Shown: positions 1 through 9,293 of the stretch, piece by piece
Position numbering within the stretch: the stretch's first letter is position 1
Layout of the letters: every line of letters begins with the position of its first letter
NCBI GenBank assembly: GCA_036873135.1
Contig: JAPTYO010000023.1
Location: 4,599,834-4,663,833 of the forward strand
Origin: Clarkia xantiana subsp. parviflora
Taxonomy: Eukaryota; Streptophyta; Magnoliopsida; Myrtales; Onagraceae
DNA: 64,000 nt
Reading direction: 5' to 3'
Notes under the pieces: generated by a model
Told to the model about the DNA's origin: nothing
Seen by the model: the letters and a program-made list of their open reading frames with translations, nothing else
The model's database searches: none
Position numbers and translations under genes: made by a program

Positions 1-569
1 CATAGCCTTTATATGTATATTTCGTGTAGATGCACTTGTCGCATTCATTAATTCTAAAGCCCTTCTCAATTATGACACTATTAAACTTTTGATGCCATTG
101 TTTCGGTGCTTGCTTAAGACCGTATAACGACTTTACGAGTTTACAGACTTCCTTTTCTTGCCCTGGAGCTGAGAAACCCTCGGATTGTTCCATATAAATA
201 TCTTCTTCTAAGTCTCCATTCAAGAAAGCTGTTTTCACATCCATTTGATGTACTGCAAGATTTCGGAGGGCCGCAATTGCCAGTACCATTCTAATGGACG
301 TAATTCTCGTTACGGGAGAATATGTGTCAAAGTAATCAATACCTTCCTTCTGTCTGTAACCTTTGATCACAAGTCGGGCTTTATATTTATCAATTGAACC
401 ATCGGCTTTCATTTTCCGTTTAAAAATCCATTTGTAGCCTAGCGGTTTGCTTCCTGGTGGAAGATCCACTAGCTCCCAAGTATGATTTTGCAAGATAGAT
501 TCAATTTCACTATTAATTGCCTCTTTCCATAGAGATCCCTCAGAAGAGTTAACAACTTCTGGTAAGTCT
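1..569 (-). pseudogene. copia reverse transcriptase, N-terminal half
   Basis: Minus-strand translation gives the start of a copia RT (RVT_2 family): SLWKEAINSEIES, then WELVDLPPGSKPLGYKWIF, KARLVIKGYRQKEGIDY, and the first catalytic-aspartate motif in HQMDVKTAFLNGDLEED, then SLYGLKQAPKQWHQKF. The YVDD motif would lie beyond the window. Upstream, near 555-570, the reading frame breaks: the segment reading YMLEAEPQTYQ is in another frame, which indicates a one-base lesion. In the living element this enzyme copies the RNA genome into DNA. Family assignment is firm; the copy is non-functional. Confidence 0.9.
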
Positions 570-750
570 GAGGTTCGGCTTCAAGCATATAGGTCAAAAA
601 ATCTGTACCGTAGGATTTTTCAATCCTTGCCCTTTTACTTCTCCTAGGCTCGACCTCAGTTTCGACTTCTGTCTCAACTTCAACATTTTCATGTTCTTGG
701 TACTGACTATTTCCATTTATAGTCTCATATGCTTGCCTCGAGGAGCTCGC

Positions 751-972
751 TTACCCTTTTGACTTAGCCGAAAAATTATCTTCAAGGAAATACGTGTTTC
801 TTGATTCCATTATCGTATCTTTGTGTATATCTGATATTTTTGATTCGTACACAAGAAGCCGATAAGCATTACTGTTCTGAGCATATCCTATAAAAATGTA
901 GTCAACAGTTTTTGGACCGATTTTCACCTTTTTCGGTAGAGGTATCATTACCTTCGCAAGACACCCCCACAT
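751..972 (-). pseudogene. copia integrase C-terminal linker
   Basis: A 73-residue minus-strand segment beginning MWGCLAKVMIPLPKK and containing KTVDYIFIGYAQNSNAYR. This stretch normally follows the copia integrase core (HLRMWGCLAKV context). The expected preceding residues are encoded just upstream but in the frame shifted from the integrase segment, so a one-base frameshift lies near 975-1000. No catalytic residue lies here. Identification rests on the typical copia wording and on position between integrase and RT. Confidence 0.8.
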
Positions 973-1442
973 TCGAAGGTGTTTGTAAGAAATTCTCCTT
1001 CATTCCATAACTCAAAAGGAGTTTTGTCTTCCTTCTTACGGGGCACTTTATTTAAAAGATAATTGCTAGTTAAAATAGCTTTGCCCCACATGTTCTGTGG
1101 CAACCCAGAACTAATCAACAATAAATTCATCATGTATTTTAATGTTTGATTCTTCCTTTCTGCAACCCAGTTTGATTGAGATGAGTAAGGTGTCGTTACT
1201 TCATGAATAATGCCATGCTCGGCGCAAAAATCACGAAACGGTGATTCGTACTCGCCTCCTCTATCATTGCGTAGTACTTTGATTTTCTTGTCAAGTTGAT
1301 TTTCAACTTCTGTTTTATATTGCATGAATTTCTGTATAGTTTCATCTTTGCTTTTCATCAGATAGACATAGCAGTATTTCGTACTGTCATCCACAAACGT
1401 GATAAAGTACTTATTTCCTCCTCGTGTTTGGACATACTTCAA
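948..1442 (-). pseudogene. copia integrase catalytic core
   Basis: A 164-residue minus-strand segment with the rve-type core of copia integrase: an aspartate in FITFVDDSTKY, the second in LRNDRGGEYESPF, and the glutamate in WVAERKNQTL, giving a complete DDE triad. It then runs into TPFELWNEGEF, after which the frame is lost (the tail ending GGVLRR is out-of-frame readthrough). In an active element this enzyme joins the cDNA to host DNA. The initial part before the first D seems present, but the link to the zinc-binding segment (1463-1699) is in another frame. Confidence 0.88.
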
Positions 1443-1462
1443 GTCGCAAACATCGCTATGTA

Positions 1463-1699
1463 TTAAATCAAGAAGTTTTGTGTAAGCTTAGCTTCCACAC
1501 ATATTTCACACTTATGTGTTTTGTCAATTTCAAATTTAGGGATATGATCCATGCTAACCAATCTTCGCAGAGATTCGTAATTAACATGTCCTAATCTACC
1601 GTGCCATAAATTAGAAGATTCAAGCATATAAGCAAAAGAAGCATTCTTATTCATAATCTTCTTTTTAGGCGCTACGGCCATTACAGACATCTTATACAT
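1463..1699 (-). pseudogene. copia GAG-pre-integrase zinc-binding domain
   Basis: A 78-residue minus-strand segment with the H-H-C-C zinc-binding pattern of the copia pre-integrase domain: LWHGRLGHVNYESLRRLV followed by HKCEICVEAKLTQ. This N-terminal integrase module organises the integrase and contacts DNA in the family. It sits between protease and integrase core as expected. It is out of frame with both neighbours, consistent with decay of the whole polyprotein. Confidence 0.82.
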
Positions 1700-1792
1700 A
1701 CCCCCACTCTCATAGCCTTTCCCAACATAGACATTATTTTTAGAGAGTACAAACTGACCAGACTGGAAAAAAAAATTCGGAAGCCATGCTTA

Positions 1793-2056
1793 TCAAGTAA
1801 GGCCCCTGACACTAAATTTTTTTCGGATGTCCGGAACATGCAACACGTTGGTCAGAGTAACTTGTTTCCCGGAATTCATCTTCAGCTTCATAGTACCTTT
1901 TCCCTTGATGGAGGATGTGCTCGAATTCACCATGAACAAGGTCTCTTTGGATTCTGCTTCCTCAAAATTAAAGAACAGATCTTTATTCGAGCAAACATGC
2001 TTAGTGGCGCCGGTGTCCAGCCACCACTCTTTCGGGTTGGAGTCAATCAGGTTCAC
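1793..2056 (-). pseudogene. copia aspartic protease
   Basis: An 87-residue minus-strand segment with the copia protease active site WWLDTGATKHVC, followed by the usual IKGKGTMKLKM and LTNVLHVPDIRK stretches. The enzyme cleaves the Gag-Pol polyprotein in the virus-like particle. After KKFSVRGLT the frame ends, where the family would continue LVS or similar, so a frameshift or local deletion separates it from the pre-integrase module. Confidence 0.87.
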
Positions 2057-2341
2057 CTATGACACGACAGTTACCAGATTCAGGTTATTGTGGCAAGATT
2101 TAGAATCTTCTTGAGTGGTTATTCTCTGCACCACCTCAGCCACGGTTATCGACTTGTTCTGTTCGGCATCCTCAGATTCACATCCCTGATTCAAGATAGC
2201 CCAAAGTTCCCTTGTAGTAGCAAGTACAGTTACAGGCATAGTCACATTAGATGTTCATTGTCCAGCCCCCACATTTGTCACATCCGTCACTGGATCGACA
2301 ACACCTGTGGTCGGAACAGCATCACTGTTGTTGTTGTCCAT
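2057..2341 (-). pseudogene. copia gag remnant with large internal deletion
   Basis: On the minus strand an ATG at 2341 opens MDNNNSDAVPTTG, resembling the low-complexity N-terminus of some copia Gag proteins. About 30 codons later a TGA (2255-2257) interrupts. In the same frame the sequence resumes with TTRELWAILNQGCESEDAEQ, similar to the conserved Gag LW..L...SEDA motif, then runs into the protease region without the CCHC zinc knuckle. A normal copia gag is about 250-350 codons, so most is deleted. Assignment rests on these two short similarities and on position. Confidence 0.55.
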
Positions 2342-2473
2342 AGTACCTGAGCAACAACACACAAATATTTCAGAATAAACCCTACTGTAATCGAACTTAG
2401 AATTTGCCTTAAGATTGTTAGTCGAAAACTGGGGTAAAACAGTAATTCTAAAATATGTAGGACAAACGTCCAA

Positions 2474-3520
2474 TTAATTTTTATTCGGTGATCAACATAC
2501 AATTAACGAGTAATCTGTATGTGTATGAAAACCGAAATTAGCGATCCGTAGATCGAATGGGAAATACGATTTTTACTGAGGCACGTGCTGACCACGCTCT
2601 CCTTAAGGCAATTTCGCCCCACCTCACCCTCAGGCTATGCAACGAGGTTTAACACAAGGGTGATCACCTCCCAAGATACAACAGTGTCGTTGACACGAAC
2701 CGTGCATACAGTTCGTCCAACCGAACCGAACAATACCTGAACTCAAAAGAGAATGTGAGATTCGGAGAGAAAATAATATGGAAAATTGAATCTCGGAATA
2801 AGGATTAAACTTGAGCAACAAGATGTCACTAAAATAGATGTGATGGAATAGAGCACCTAGCAGCTACTTACTTCGAATTTTTTAGAGAAAATTTTCGGAT
2901 TTTTGTATGTAAAAAACTGTAGGAGTACCATCATATTTATAGTGCAAGGATTGCTCAAACCAAATATGGACAGTGTATAAACTGACCAATATTTCGGCTC
3001 AATAAAATATACACCGAATATTCACGCGTATATACTCGCCAAATTTCATAATTCGATGTATCTGGACATCACTAAAGCAGGTAATTTTTTGTTTGCTATA
3101 CTGACAGAATAATATGTTTCCAAATTCGTTTTTTTTTATAATAAACAAAAAATTCTGTTTAGCAAAATCGGGCTCGCGCGAGGTAGGCTTTTCGGGCCGA
3201 CAATCGTGTACGCACACAAGCCACAAGCCTGCCGGGTGTGCTTCGGATCCGGTGATTTGCACCCCTGCGCCCGCGCATGTAGTGAAAGCCTTCTATCTAG
3301 TAATTGGTTACCACTTTAAGATGTTTGGCACAATATATACTAGTCAAGACTAGCTAAATTGGCCGGTGTGAGACATTGATGATGCCAAGTTTCCTCTCGG
3401 CATATACAATGCCATTCACCATATGACTTGGGCTTTAAAGCCTTTGGTCCACTGGCAGCCAATTTATTTGACCAAGTCCAACAAGAGTTACGCTAGCTGC
3501 CATGTCCGTGTTCTTGGATG
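2474..3520 (-). other. probable copia 5' leader/LTR region and older flanking DNA
   Basis: No convincing coding sequence. On the minus strand a TATA-like TATAAATA (2934-2941) lies about 600 bp upstream of the gag ATG, consistent with a promoter inside the 5' LTR, but with the 3' LTR outside the window the LTR ends cannot be defined. I did not find the usual copia primer-binding site TGGTATCAGAGC next to gag. The segment from about 3350 to 3520 is the DNA into which Element A inserted. Confidence 0.4.
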
Positions 3521-3686
3521 CTTGGTGATGGATATACGCCCAATTTGAACCCGTTGACTTCCGAACCGTTGTATTTTTATCGTCCCATTTATGATTGCAA
3601 ATCGAAACTTCAACCCGGACACTTCGCGAGAACATCGACGGCTCGGACGGGGCCGAAGCGCCCGTCCGATAGAGGCGAACTCACCT

Positions 3687-3893
3687 AGGTGAGGTTGGGT
3701 GGCCACACCCGACCTCCCCTAGGGGAGATCGGGTTGGCCGACCCGATCTCTCCTAGGAGAGATCGGGTTGGCCAACCCGATCTCCCCTAGGGGAGATCGG
3801 GTCGGCCAACCCGATCCCTCCTAGGAGGGATGGGGTTGGCCAACCCCACCCTCCCTAGGAGGGGTTGGGTGTCCTCACCCAACCCCTACCCTT
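3687..3893. repeat. tandem palindrome array in U3 of Element A LTR
   Basis: Successive inverted repeats alternate between CCTAGG-centred and GGCC-centred dyads, for example CCCCTAGGGGAGATCGGG then GGCCAACCCGATC. The unit is about 34 bp and drifts along the array (GATCGGG arms, then GGGGTTGG arms). The 3' LTR copy (about 13408-13583) has one unit fewer. It could form serial hairpins or act as a repeated protein-binding site upstream of the TATA box; function is inference. Confidence 0.9.
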
Positions 3894-4065
3894 GGGGGTC
3901 GGATTTCTCCCCCCCAAGGGTCCCGGCACCCCTTTCAGACGCCCATGCTCGGTCCATTCCGCCTACCTCCTCCGAATCCTAAGGTCTTAATTATGTGCTT
4001 AAAGGTTAATTAATTGTGTTTAAAGGCTAACGATGTCATTAAGCCACCTTAATGACACCGTTGCC

Positions 4066-4073
4066 TATAAATA
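4066..4073 (+). promoter_or_regulatory. TATA box of Element A LTR promoter
   Basis: TATAAATA in the context GCCTATAAATACCCC, about 330 bp before the LTR end, in the expected position of the U3/R boundary. An identical copy lies at 13756-13763 in the 3' LTR. Confidence 0.8.
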
Positions 4074-4398
4074 CCCCACCTTCACAACTCATTTTAACAT
4101 CTTGGCCATTTTGAACAATTTAGCTCTGACATCTCTCTAGCTTTATCTCTCTAGAAATATAGTTCTGACTTAGGCATCGGAGAGGGTTCACCAGGCACCA
4201 CCCCCCCTCCTCCGTGTCTGGTATTGCCCCTTTTGCAGGGCAAAGGGAGAGAAGAAGAGAAGGAACTAAGGGAAGAAGAAAAGGAAGAAGGACATAGACA
4301 AAGACAAGACAACCCGAGAAGACCAGATCATACACATCCCCCGTAAGAAGTGGGATCAAAGCCGACACTCCGTTGACCGAGATCCCATAACTTAACAC

Positions 4399-4414
4399 TT
4401 GGCGCCGTCTGTAG
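4399..4414 (+). other. primer-binding site, Element A
   Basis: TTGGCGCCGTCTGTAG starts one base after the LTR end (position 4398 is a spacer C). The same core TTGGCGCCGTCTG adjoins the 5' LTRs of Elements B, C and D, so all four are predicted to use the same primer tRNA. The tRNA was not identified by search here. Confidence 0.85.
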
Positions 4415-4448
4415 GCTTCGGACAGAAAGCCTGGCTATTACACGAGCT

Positions 4449-5960
4449 ATGACGAACAGTAGGGTGTCTAGGCCCCAACACCCACCCGGGGGCAATGGGC
4501 GGAGAAGAGAACCCATACCCCCAGGGAGGCGGCCTGACCCTGGGAAGCAGCCAATGCATCCAGAGCCCCAAGAAATACCACAACCTCTTCAGCAACAGAA
4601 CAACCAGGAGGGAGGACCTTCACGCCCAGCTGGGGCTGAGTCCTCCACAGCCTCCACCCCCCGGGCAAGAAGGCCACAGAGAGCAAGAGGACAACAGGGA
4701 GTGCCTTCCCACAACACGGCACCCCCTGAGGGATACTATTATGAAGAGCAACCCCAAAGGTACCCACATGGGATGCCGGCACAGAGAGATGGCAACCGCG
4801 CCCACACAGCGTATGCAAGGCCGGCATACACCCAAGGGACTTACACTGAAGCTCATGAGGAGGAGCAGATCCCGACAGAAGAGCACTACCCGCACCCTCG
4901 AGCAGGGCAGCGAGAGGAGCAAAGAAGATATTACCAGGAGCCACCCCCAGAGGGAAGGCAACAATTCGTGCCTCCTAGGCAACAACAGAACAACAGGGCT
5001 TACACCCCGCTTGGGGAGGAAAGACAAGCAAGACCTCCAAGGAGGCAGGACTTCTATGAAGCACCCCAGCAGGCGTATCAAGAGTACACCTACAGTCCAT
5101 ACCAGCAGGGACAAAGGAACCCAGTAAGCCCAGTCTACAACTACAATGGATATCAGAGGGATTATACTCCGGCACAGGTAGTGATCACCCCGGAGGAAAT
5201 AGAAGCAATGATAACCCGGAAATTGGATGAGTCAAAGAAACCCAGCTTGCATTGTCTAAGTGACAAGACGAACCACCCTTTCACAAGGGAGCTGGAAATG
5301 AACAGGGTGCCAGACTCCCTGCACACTGTGCAAATTGCAAAGTACAATGGGAAGGGAGACCCCCTAGAGCATATCCAACAGCATGAGGCCTCTCTATTCG
5401 GGAGGACAACTGACGAAAGATACAAGGCACTCCTTTTCCCAAACACCCTATCAGGGGTGGCCTCACATTGGTTCTTCAGCCTGCCCTCTGAGAGCATCCA
5501 CTCATGGGAGCAGCTAAAAGCTAAGTTTCTGCAGAGATACCTAGGAGAGAGGAAACTCCTCAAGGGAACAGGCTCCATTGATGACGTAAAACAAGAATAC
5601 GATGAAACCCTGGCCAGCTACTACACTAGGTTCAACCAGAATATTGCAGACATCCAGGAAGACATCACTGAAGGGGAGATAATCCGAGCCTTTATCAGAA
5701 ATTTAGGTCGCTTAGGGTCAACATTGGCTGAAAAGATGGCCAAAAAGCCAGCAAGCACCTTGGAGGAGCTTGCAGGGAGAGTTAAAACGCATATTGACCT
5801 CGAGAGGCACAGGGCAAGCAAGAAGGCCAAAATCCAGGCAGCCAAGGAGGATAATCAAAGGCCAAACAAAGGCAAGCCACCCCAGGCACCACAGCATGCA
5901 AGGCAGCAGGAGTGGCGTCCGCCACAGCAGGAGTGGCGTCCACCACAGCAAAGAAACTAA
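4449..5960 (+). CDS. gag: Gag protein of Element A
   Basis: A 503-codon ORF whose ATG lies 35 bases after the primer-binding site, the first in a good position. Residues 1-230 are Pro/Gln/Arg/Tyr-rich and probably disordered. Residues about 270-460 form the Retrotrans_gag capsid domain: KYNGKGDPLEHIQQHEA, SHWFFSLPSESIHSWEQLK, KFLQRYLGERKLLKG, and EGEIIRAFIRNLG. The end is again Gln/Pro-rich with a repeated QQEWRPP. Gag assembles the particle that packages element RNA. The zinc-knuckle part expected at its C-terminus is not here but in the next ORF, in the same frame, separated only by the TAA at 5958-5960. The ORF is intact and can be aligned with the Gag of Elements B and C. Confidence 0.92.
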   Translation: MTNSRVSRPQHPPGGNGRRREPIPPGRRPDPGKQPMHPEPQEIPQPLQQQNNQEGGPSRPAGAESSTASTPRARRPQRARGQQGVPSHNTAPPEGYYYEEQPQRYPHGMPAQRDGNRAHTAYARPAYTQGTYTEAHEEEQIPTEEHYPHPRAGQREEQRRYYQEPPPEGRQQFVPPRQQQNNRAYTPLGEERQARPPRRQDFYEAPQQAYQEYTYSPYQQGQRNPVSPVYNYNGYQRDYTPAQVVITPEEIEAMITRKLDESKKPSLHCLSDKTNHPFTRELEMNRVPDSLHTVQIAKYNGKGDPLEHIQQHEASLFGRTTDERYKALLFPNTLSGVASHWFFSLPSESIHSWEQLKAKFLQRYLGERKLLKGTGSIDDVKQEYDETLASYYTRFNQNIADIQEDITEGEIIRAFIRNLGRLGSTLAEKMAKKPASTLEELAGRVKTHIDLERHRASKKAKIQAAKEDNQRPNKGKPPQAPQHARQQEWRPPQQEWRPPQQRN

Positions 5961-7718
5961 ATGGGTGAACCCTTAAAGGCCAGAGAAATAAACGTCATTA
6001 AGTTCATCCCACTGAACGCCACTCCAGCCACCGTACTTAGAGAGATGCGGAACCAAAAGCTATGGTCACCCCCTGCAAGGTGGAGAGCCCCAATGGTAGG
6101 AAACCATAAAGATAGATGGTGTGACAACCATGAGGCTTATGGTCACGACACAAATGAATGCTTTAGCCTAAAGCTAAGCATAAACAACATCGTCCAGAGG
6201 GGAGAACTGAAACAGTTCGTAGACCATGGGGGCAATAGTATGCAACTGGGGCCACCACAGAAAGACAAGGGCAAGGGAAAGGTAGACCATAACCCTCCAC
6301 CCAACAAAAGAGGAGTCATCAACATGATACATGGAGGAGCAGCATCAGGAGGCCCAACTGCTAATGCAAGAGAGGTCTATGCATCCAAGCTAAGCTCAGT
6401 GCCAAGGTGGAGAAAAAGGCCAAGAGAAGGAGAAGAAGTGAAGATCGAGTTCTCGGAGAAGGACAAGAGCCACATCGTCTTTCCACATGACGATGCTCTA
6501 GTTATTACTTTAGATATTGATAATTTTGATGTAAAGAGAATTTTGGTGGATGGGGGCAGCTCAGCTGACCTCCTAAGCCTGAGAGTGTTGGAAGAGATAG
6601 GGAAAACCAAAGCAGACATCAATCCGGTCAACTTCCCCCTAGTTGGCTTTTCAGGGGCAACAAGCTACCCCCTGGGGATGATAACATTGCCAGTGACCAT
6701 GGGCCAAGGATGGACCCAGCTGAAGGTAAATGTCAATTTCTTGGTGGTTGAAAGCCTGGGAGCTTACAACGGGATCCTAGGAAGGACAACCATAAATCCA
6801 TATGAAATAGTGCCATCCACTGTTCACCAGAAGCTGAAGTACATCACAGAGAACGGAGTTGGAGAGGTCCTGGGTGATCAACGCACCGCAAGACAATGCT
6901 ATGTCAATTCAATGAGACATGGATCACACAGGACAGATACAGTGGCTATGGTCATGGCAGGAGCCAACCAGGAAAGAAGAAAGAGGGGAGGGAGACAAAG
7001 GCAAGGAAGGAGGAGGAGTGGAGTGACACTCCGTTTGAGCAGACAGCTTTTTCAAAAAGTGCCTACAAGGAAACACAGGAGCAAGGCTGTGAAGGTGACA
7101 TCCATACCTTGGCAGTCGGACACCATAATAGGGAGCAGGACAAGGGACTCCATCCTAAGAGGCTTCCGCCACATAGATGATATCAAGCAAATGCCGCAGG
7201 AGCCCATATCAAGCTATTTCCAGAGATTCTTCAATTATGGTGCCAACATGGACATCACAAGGGGAGAAGCAGTCAGAGCATTCATCAGACACATGCATCC
7301 AAGCTCATTCGAGGCCTATGGAGGGCTCTATGAGATGGTCATGACGAGCACAATGAGAGAGCTCAAGGCGAAACTGGACAGGGCATTTGAACAAGAGGCG
7401 GAACAGTTGGATGAAGTTCCAGAGAAAGGAAGAGAAGCAGACACATTGGGAGGAGGTGTCAATTTCACATTCACACCCCTCACGCTCAGCATAGAAGAAA
7501 TTTTCCACAAGCGCCTCAAGCAAGAGCTGCCAGCATGCAGGGAGGAAGGCAAGGCCTTCCTAGGTAGAGATGCACAGGGTTGGTGTGAGTACCATGGGAC
7601 CTGGGGGCATCAAACCAACAACTGCATGGTGTTGAAGGTGGAAGTGGAAGAAATGATCTACAATGGAAGCTTCAAAGAATACGTGGCAACAGACACAGTG
7701 ACCACCCCATATCCTTAG
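5961..7718 (+). CDS. zinc-knuckle, aspartic protease and second gag-like domain (Element A)
   Basis: A 585-codon ORF whose ATG directly follows the gag stop, in the same frame. Residues 54-67 show C-x2-H-x4-H-x4-C (WCDNHEAYGHDTNEC), the nucleocapsid motif of this lineage. Residues about 190-320 are the retropepsin-like protease with RILVDGGSSADLL and GILGRTTINP. Where RT should begin, a basic linker leads into a second Gag-like segment, residues about 380-555: RGFRHIDDIKQMPQEPISSY, TRGEAVRAFIRHMHP and a second C-x2-H-x4-H-x4-C (WCEYHGTWGHQTNNC). It stops 30 residues later. No RT, RNase H or integrase motif follows. The fusion is either a recombinant of two gag genes or a captured fragment. 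Expression would need readthrough of the TAA or re-initiation. Confidence 0.88.
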   Translation: MGEPLKAREINVIKFIPLNATPATVLREMRNQKLWSPPARWRAPMVGNHKDRWCDNHEAYGHDTNECFSLKLSINNIVQRGELKQFVDHGGNSMQLGPPQKDKGKGKVDHNPPPNKRGVINMIHGGAASGGPTANAREVYASKLSSVPRWRKRPREGEEVKIEFSEKDKSHIVFPHDDALVITLDIDNFDVKRILVDGGSSADLLSLRVLEEIGKTKADINPVNFPLVGFSGATSYPLGMITLPVTMGQGWTQLKVNVNFLVVESLGAYNGILGRTTINPYEIVPSTVHQKLKYITENGVGEVLGDQRTARQCYVNSMRHGSHRTDTVAMVMAGANQERRKRGGRQRQGRRRSGVTLRLSRQLFQKVPTRKHRSKAVKVTSIPWQSDTIIGSRTRDSILRGFRHIDDIKQMPQEPISSYFQRFFNYGANMDITRGEAVRAFIRHMHPSSFEAYGGLYEMVMTSTMRELKAKLDRAFEQEAEQLDEVPEKGREADTLGGGVNFTFTPLTLSIEEIFHKRLKQELPACREEGKAFLGRDAQGWCEYHGTWGHQTNNCMVLKVEVEEMIYNGSFKEYVATDTVTTPYP

Positions 7719-7982
7719 TTTCATATCTAGCATTTCGCATGTTTTAGCATTACAAGCTTTTCAAAAAACAACTCTTGAGAAGGAGAACTCACGAAGTTAC
7801 TCTAACTCTACAACTATCTTCAATTTCCTACAAAGGATGTCTTGGTGCACCAAGGCATCCCGAGTGTACAAAAACATGAATGCTCCTAAGAGAGTAGTAG
7901 TTATTCAAAAGTATTTACCAGTGAATGTGATGTTACAATCACCAAGTTATCCTTACACAGATATGACTTCAAGTCAACAACC

Positions 7983-8494
7983 TTCGACGCCCCCAAGAGC
8001 GTATCTTGAGAGTAGTCTTCGTACTACGACATTCGACGCCCCCAAGAGCGTATCTTGAGAGTAGTGTTCATACTACGACCTTCGACGCCCCCAAGAGCGT
8101 ATCTTGAGAGTAGTTATTATACTACGACCTTCGACGCACCAAGAGCGTATCTTGAGAGTGGTTTCCAAAAACTACGAACTTCGACGCCCCCAAGAGCGTA
8201 TCTTGAGAGTAGTGTTCATACTACAACCTTCGACGCCCCCAAGAGCGTATCTTGAGAGTAGTTATTACACTACGACTTCGACGCACCAAGAGCGTATCTT
8301 GAGAGTGGTTTCCAAAAACTACGAATTCGACGCCCCCAGGAGCGTATCTTGAGGTAGATTTGCAACCTACCAGATTCGACGCCCCCAAGAGCGTATCTTG
8401 AGGTAGAAAAAACACTACCAGTTCGACGCCCCCAAGAGCGTATCTTGAGGTAGATTTCAAACTACCAGTTCGACGCCCACCAAGAGCGTATCTT
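7983..8494. repeat. 49-bp tandem repeat array, Element A
   Basis: About ten imperfect copies of a unit containing TTCGACGCCCCCAAGAGCG then TATCTTGAGAGTAGT, with period 49 bp at the start (7983, 8032, 8081) and shorter later. It lies just 3' of the sense coding region. Open frames through it arise from the repeat and are not genes. Confidence 0.93.
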
Positions 8495-8816
8495 TGGTCT
8501 AACCTGAGCCCTCCGGGAGCCTATCCTGCGAAACGTTAAGTGCCGTCCGAGAGCCTGTCTCGTGAACAGTTTGACACCCGTCAAGAAGGTATCGGTGGAC
8601 TAACATGTGCCCTCCGGGAGCCTATCCTGCGAAACGTTAAGTGCCGTCCGAGAGCCTGTCTCGTGAACAGTTTGACACCCGTCAAGAAGGTATCGGTGGA
8701 CTAACCTGTGCCCTCCGGGAGCCTATCCTGTGAAACGTTAAGTGCCGTCCGAGAGCCTGTCTCGTGAAAAGATTTCGACGCCCACCAAGAGCGTATCTTT
8801 GGTCTAACAGTACAAC
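8495..8816. repeat. 101-bp tandem repeat array, Element A
   Basis: Slightly over three copies of a 101-bp unit beginning TGG(T/A)CTAAC and containing CCCTCCGGGAGCCTATCCTG and GTCCGAGAGCCTGTCTCGTG. Unit starts are at 8495, 8596 and 8697. It abuts the preceding 49-bp array and precedes a short-period array. Confidence 0.93.
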
Positions 8817-8857
8817 GTATACCGTGTAAGGGGTATCAGAAGAGATCATCACACCAT

Positions 8858-8945
8858 GTTTGAAAGGATACCATATTTAGAAGGATACCATATTTAGAAG
8901 GGTACCATGTTTGAAAGGATACCATGCTCGGAAGGGTAACATGAG
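8858..8945. repeat. short tandem repeat with ATACCAT core
   Basis: About four to five copies of an about 20-bp unit such as GAAAGGATACCATATTTA and GAAGGGTACCATGTTT. It is the last of three adjacent arrays between the convergent sense and antisense genes of Element A. Confidence 0.85.
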
Positions 8946-9293
8946 AAAGAAATTTCTAAGTAAAATAATGTGAAGAACAAGTAATGTTTTTTCTTTATGA
9001 AATGGCAGGTAAGACATGAAGGAAAACACGAAAGAAGGATAAGTAAAGGAAACACATCAAGTAAAGAGTCCATACCCAAAGAGCCATACACAAGGCATAG
9101 GGAGCCATCATGAGAAGAGACATATACAAAAGCATGAGAAACACTAATGTAAAGGCAAACGAACCACGTAGTCAACAACATAATGCGCCAAAGGAAAGTA
9201 ACAACAAACACCATCACAGTCTCAAAAGACACTCAACCCGTACAAGGGGAGAAGGAGTGTAATTATATACAAGGATAGTATGAGATAAACAAG

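Larger units (their letters stand above)
1..2520 (-). mobile_element. Ty1/copia retrotransposon, 5' part, decayed and cut by window edge
   Basis: Read on the minus strand, the segments run in copia order: gag remnant, protease, GAG-pre-integrase, integrase core, linker and the first part of reverse transcriptase, which leaves the window at position 1. Integrase preceding RT is diagnostic of Ty1/copia. Adjacent segments lie in different frames and most of gag is missing, so the copy is dead. The 3' part and 3' LTR are outside the window, so the 5' LTR boundary cannot be fixed by comparison. Confidence 0.9.
3526..4397 (+). repeat. Element A 5' LTR (872 bp)
   Basis: Begins TGATGGATATACG and ends CTTAACA. 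It is nearly identical to the 3' LTR (13250-14087, 838 bp) except that it carries one extra 34-bp palindrome unit in U3. It holds a palindrome array, a TATA box at 4066 and, downstream, the GCATCGGAGAGGG motif shared with the LTRs of Elements B, C and D. Confidence 0.96.

Noticed and set aside
4399..4414. Naming the primer tRNA for the Tat-like elements
   Set aside because: The tRNA 3' end complementary to TTGGCGCCGTCTG could not be verified without a tRNA search.
7983..8494. CRISPR-like regular repeats
   Set aside because: Units are contiguous without unique spacers and lie in a plant retrotransposon; they are ordinary tandem repeats.
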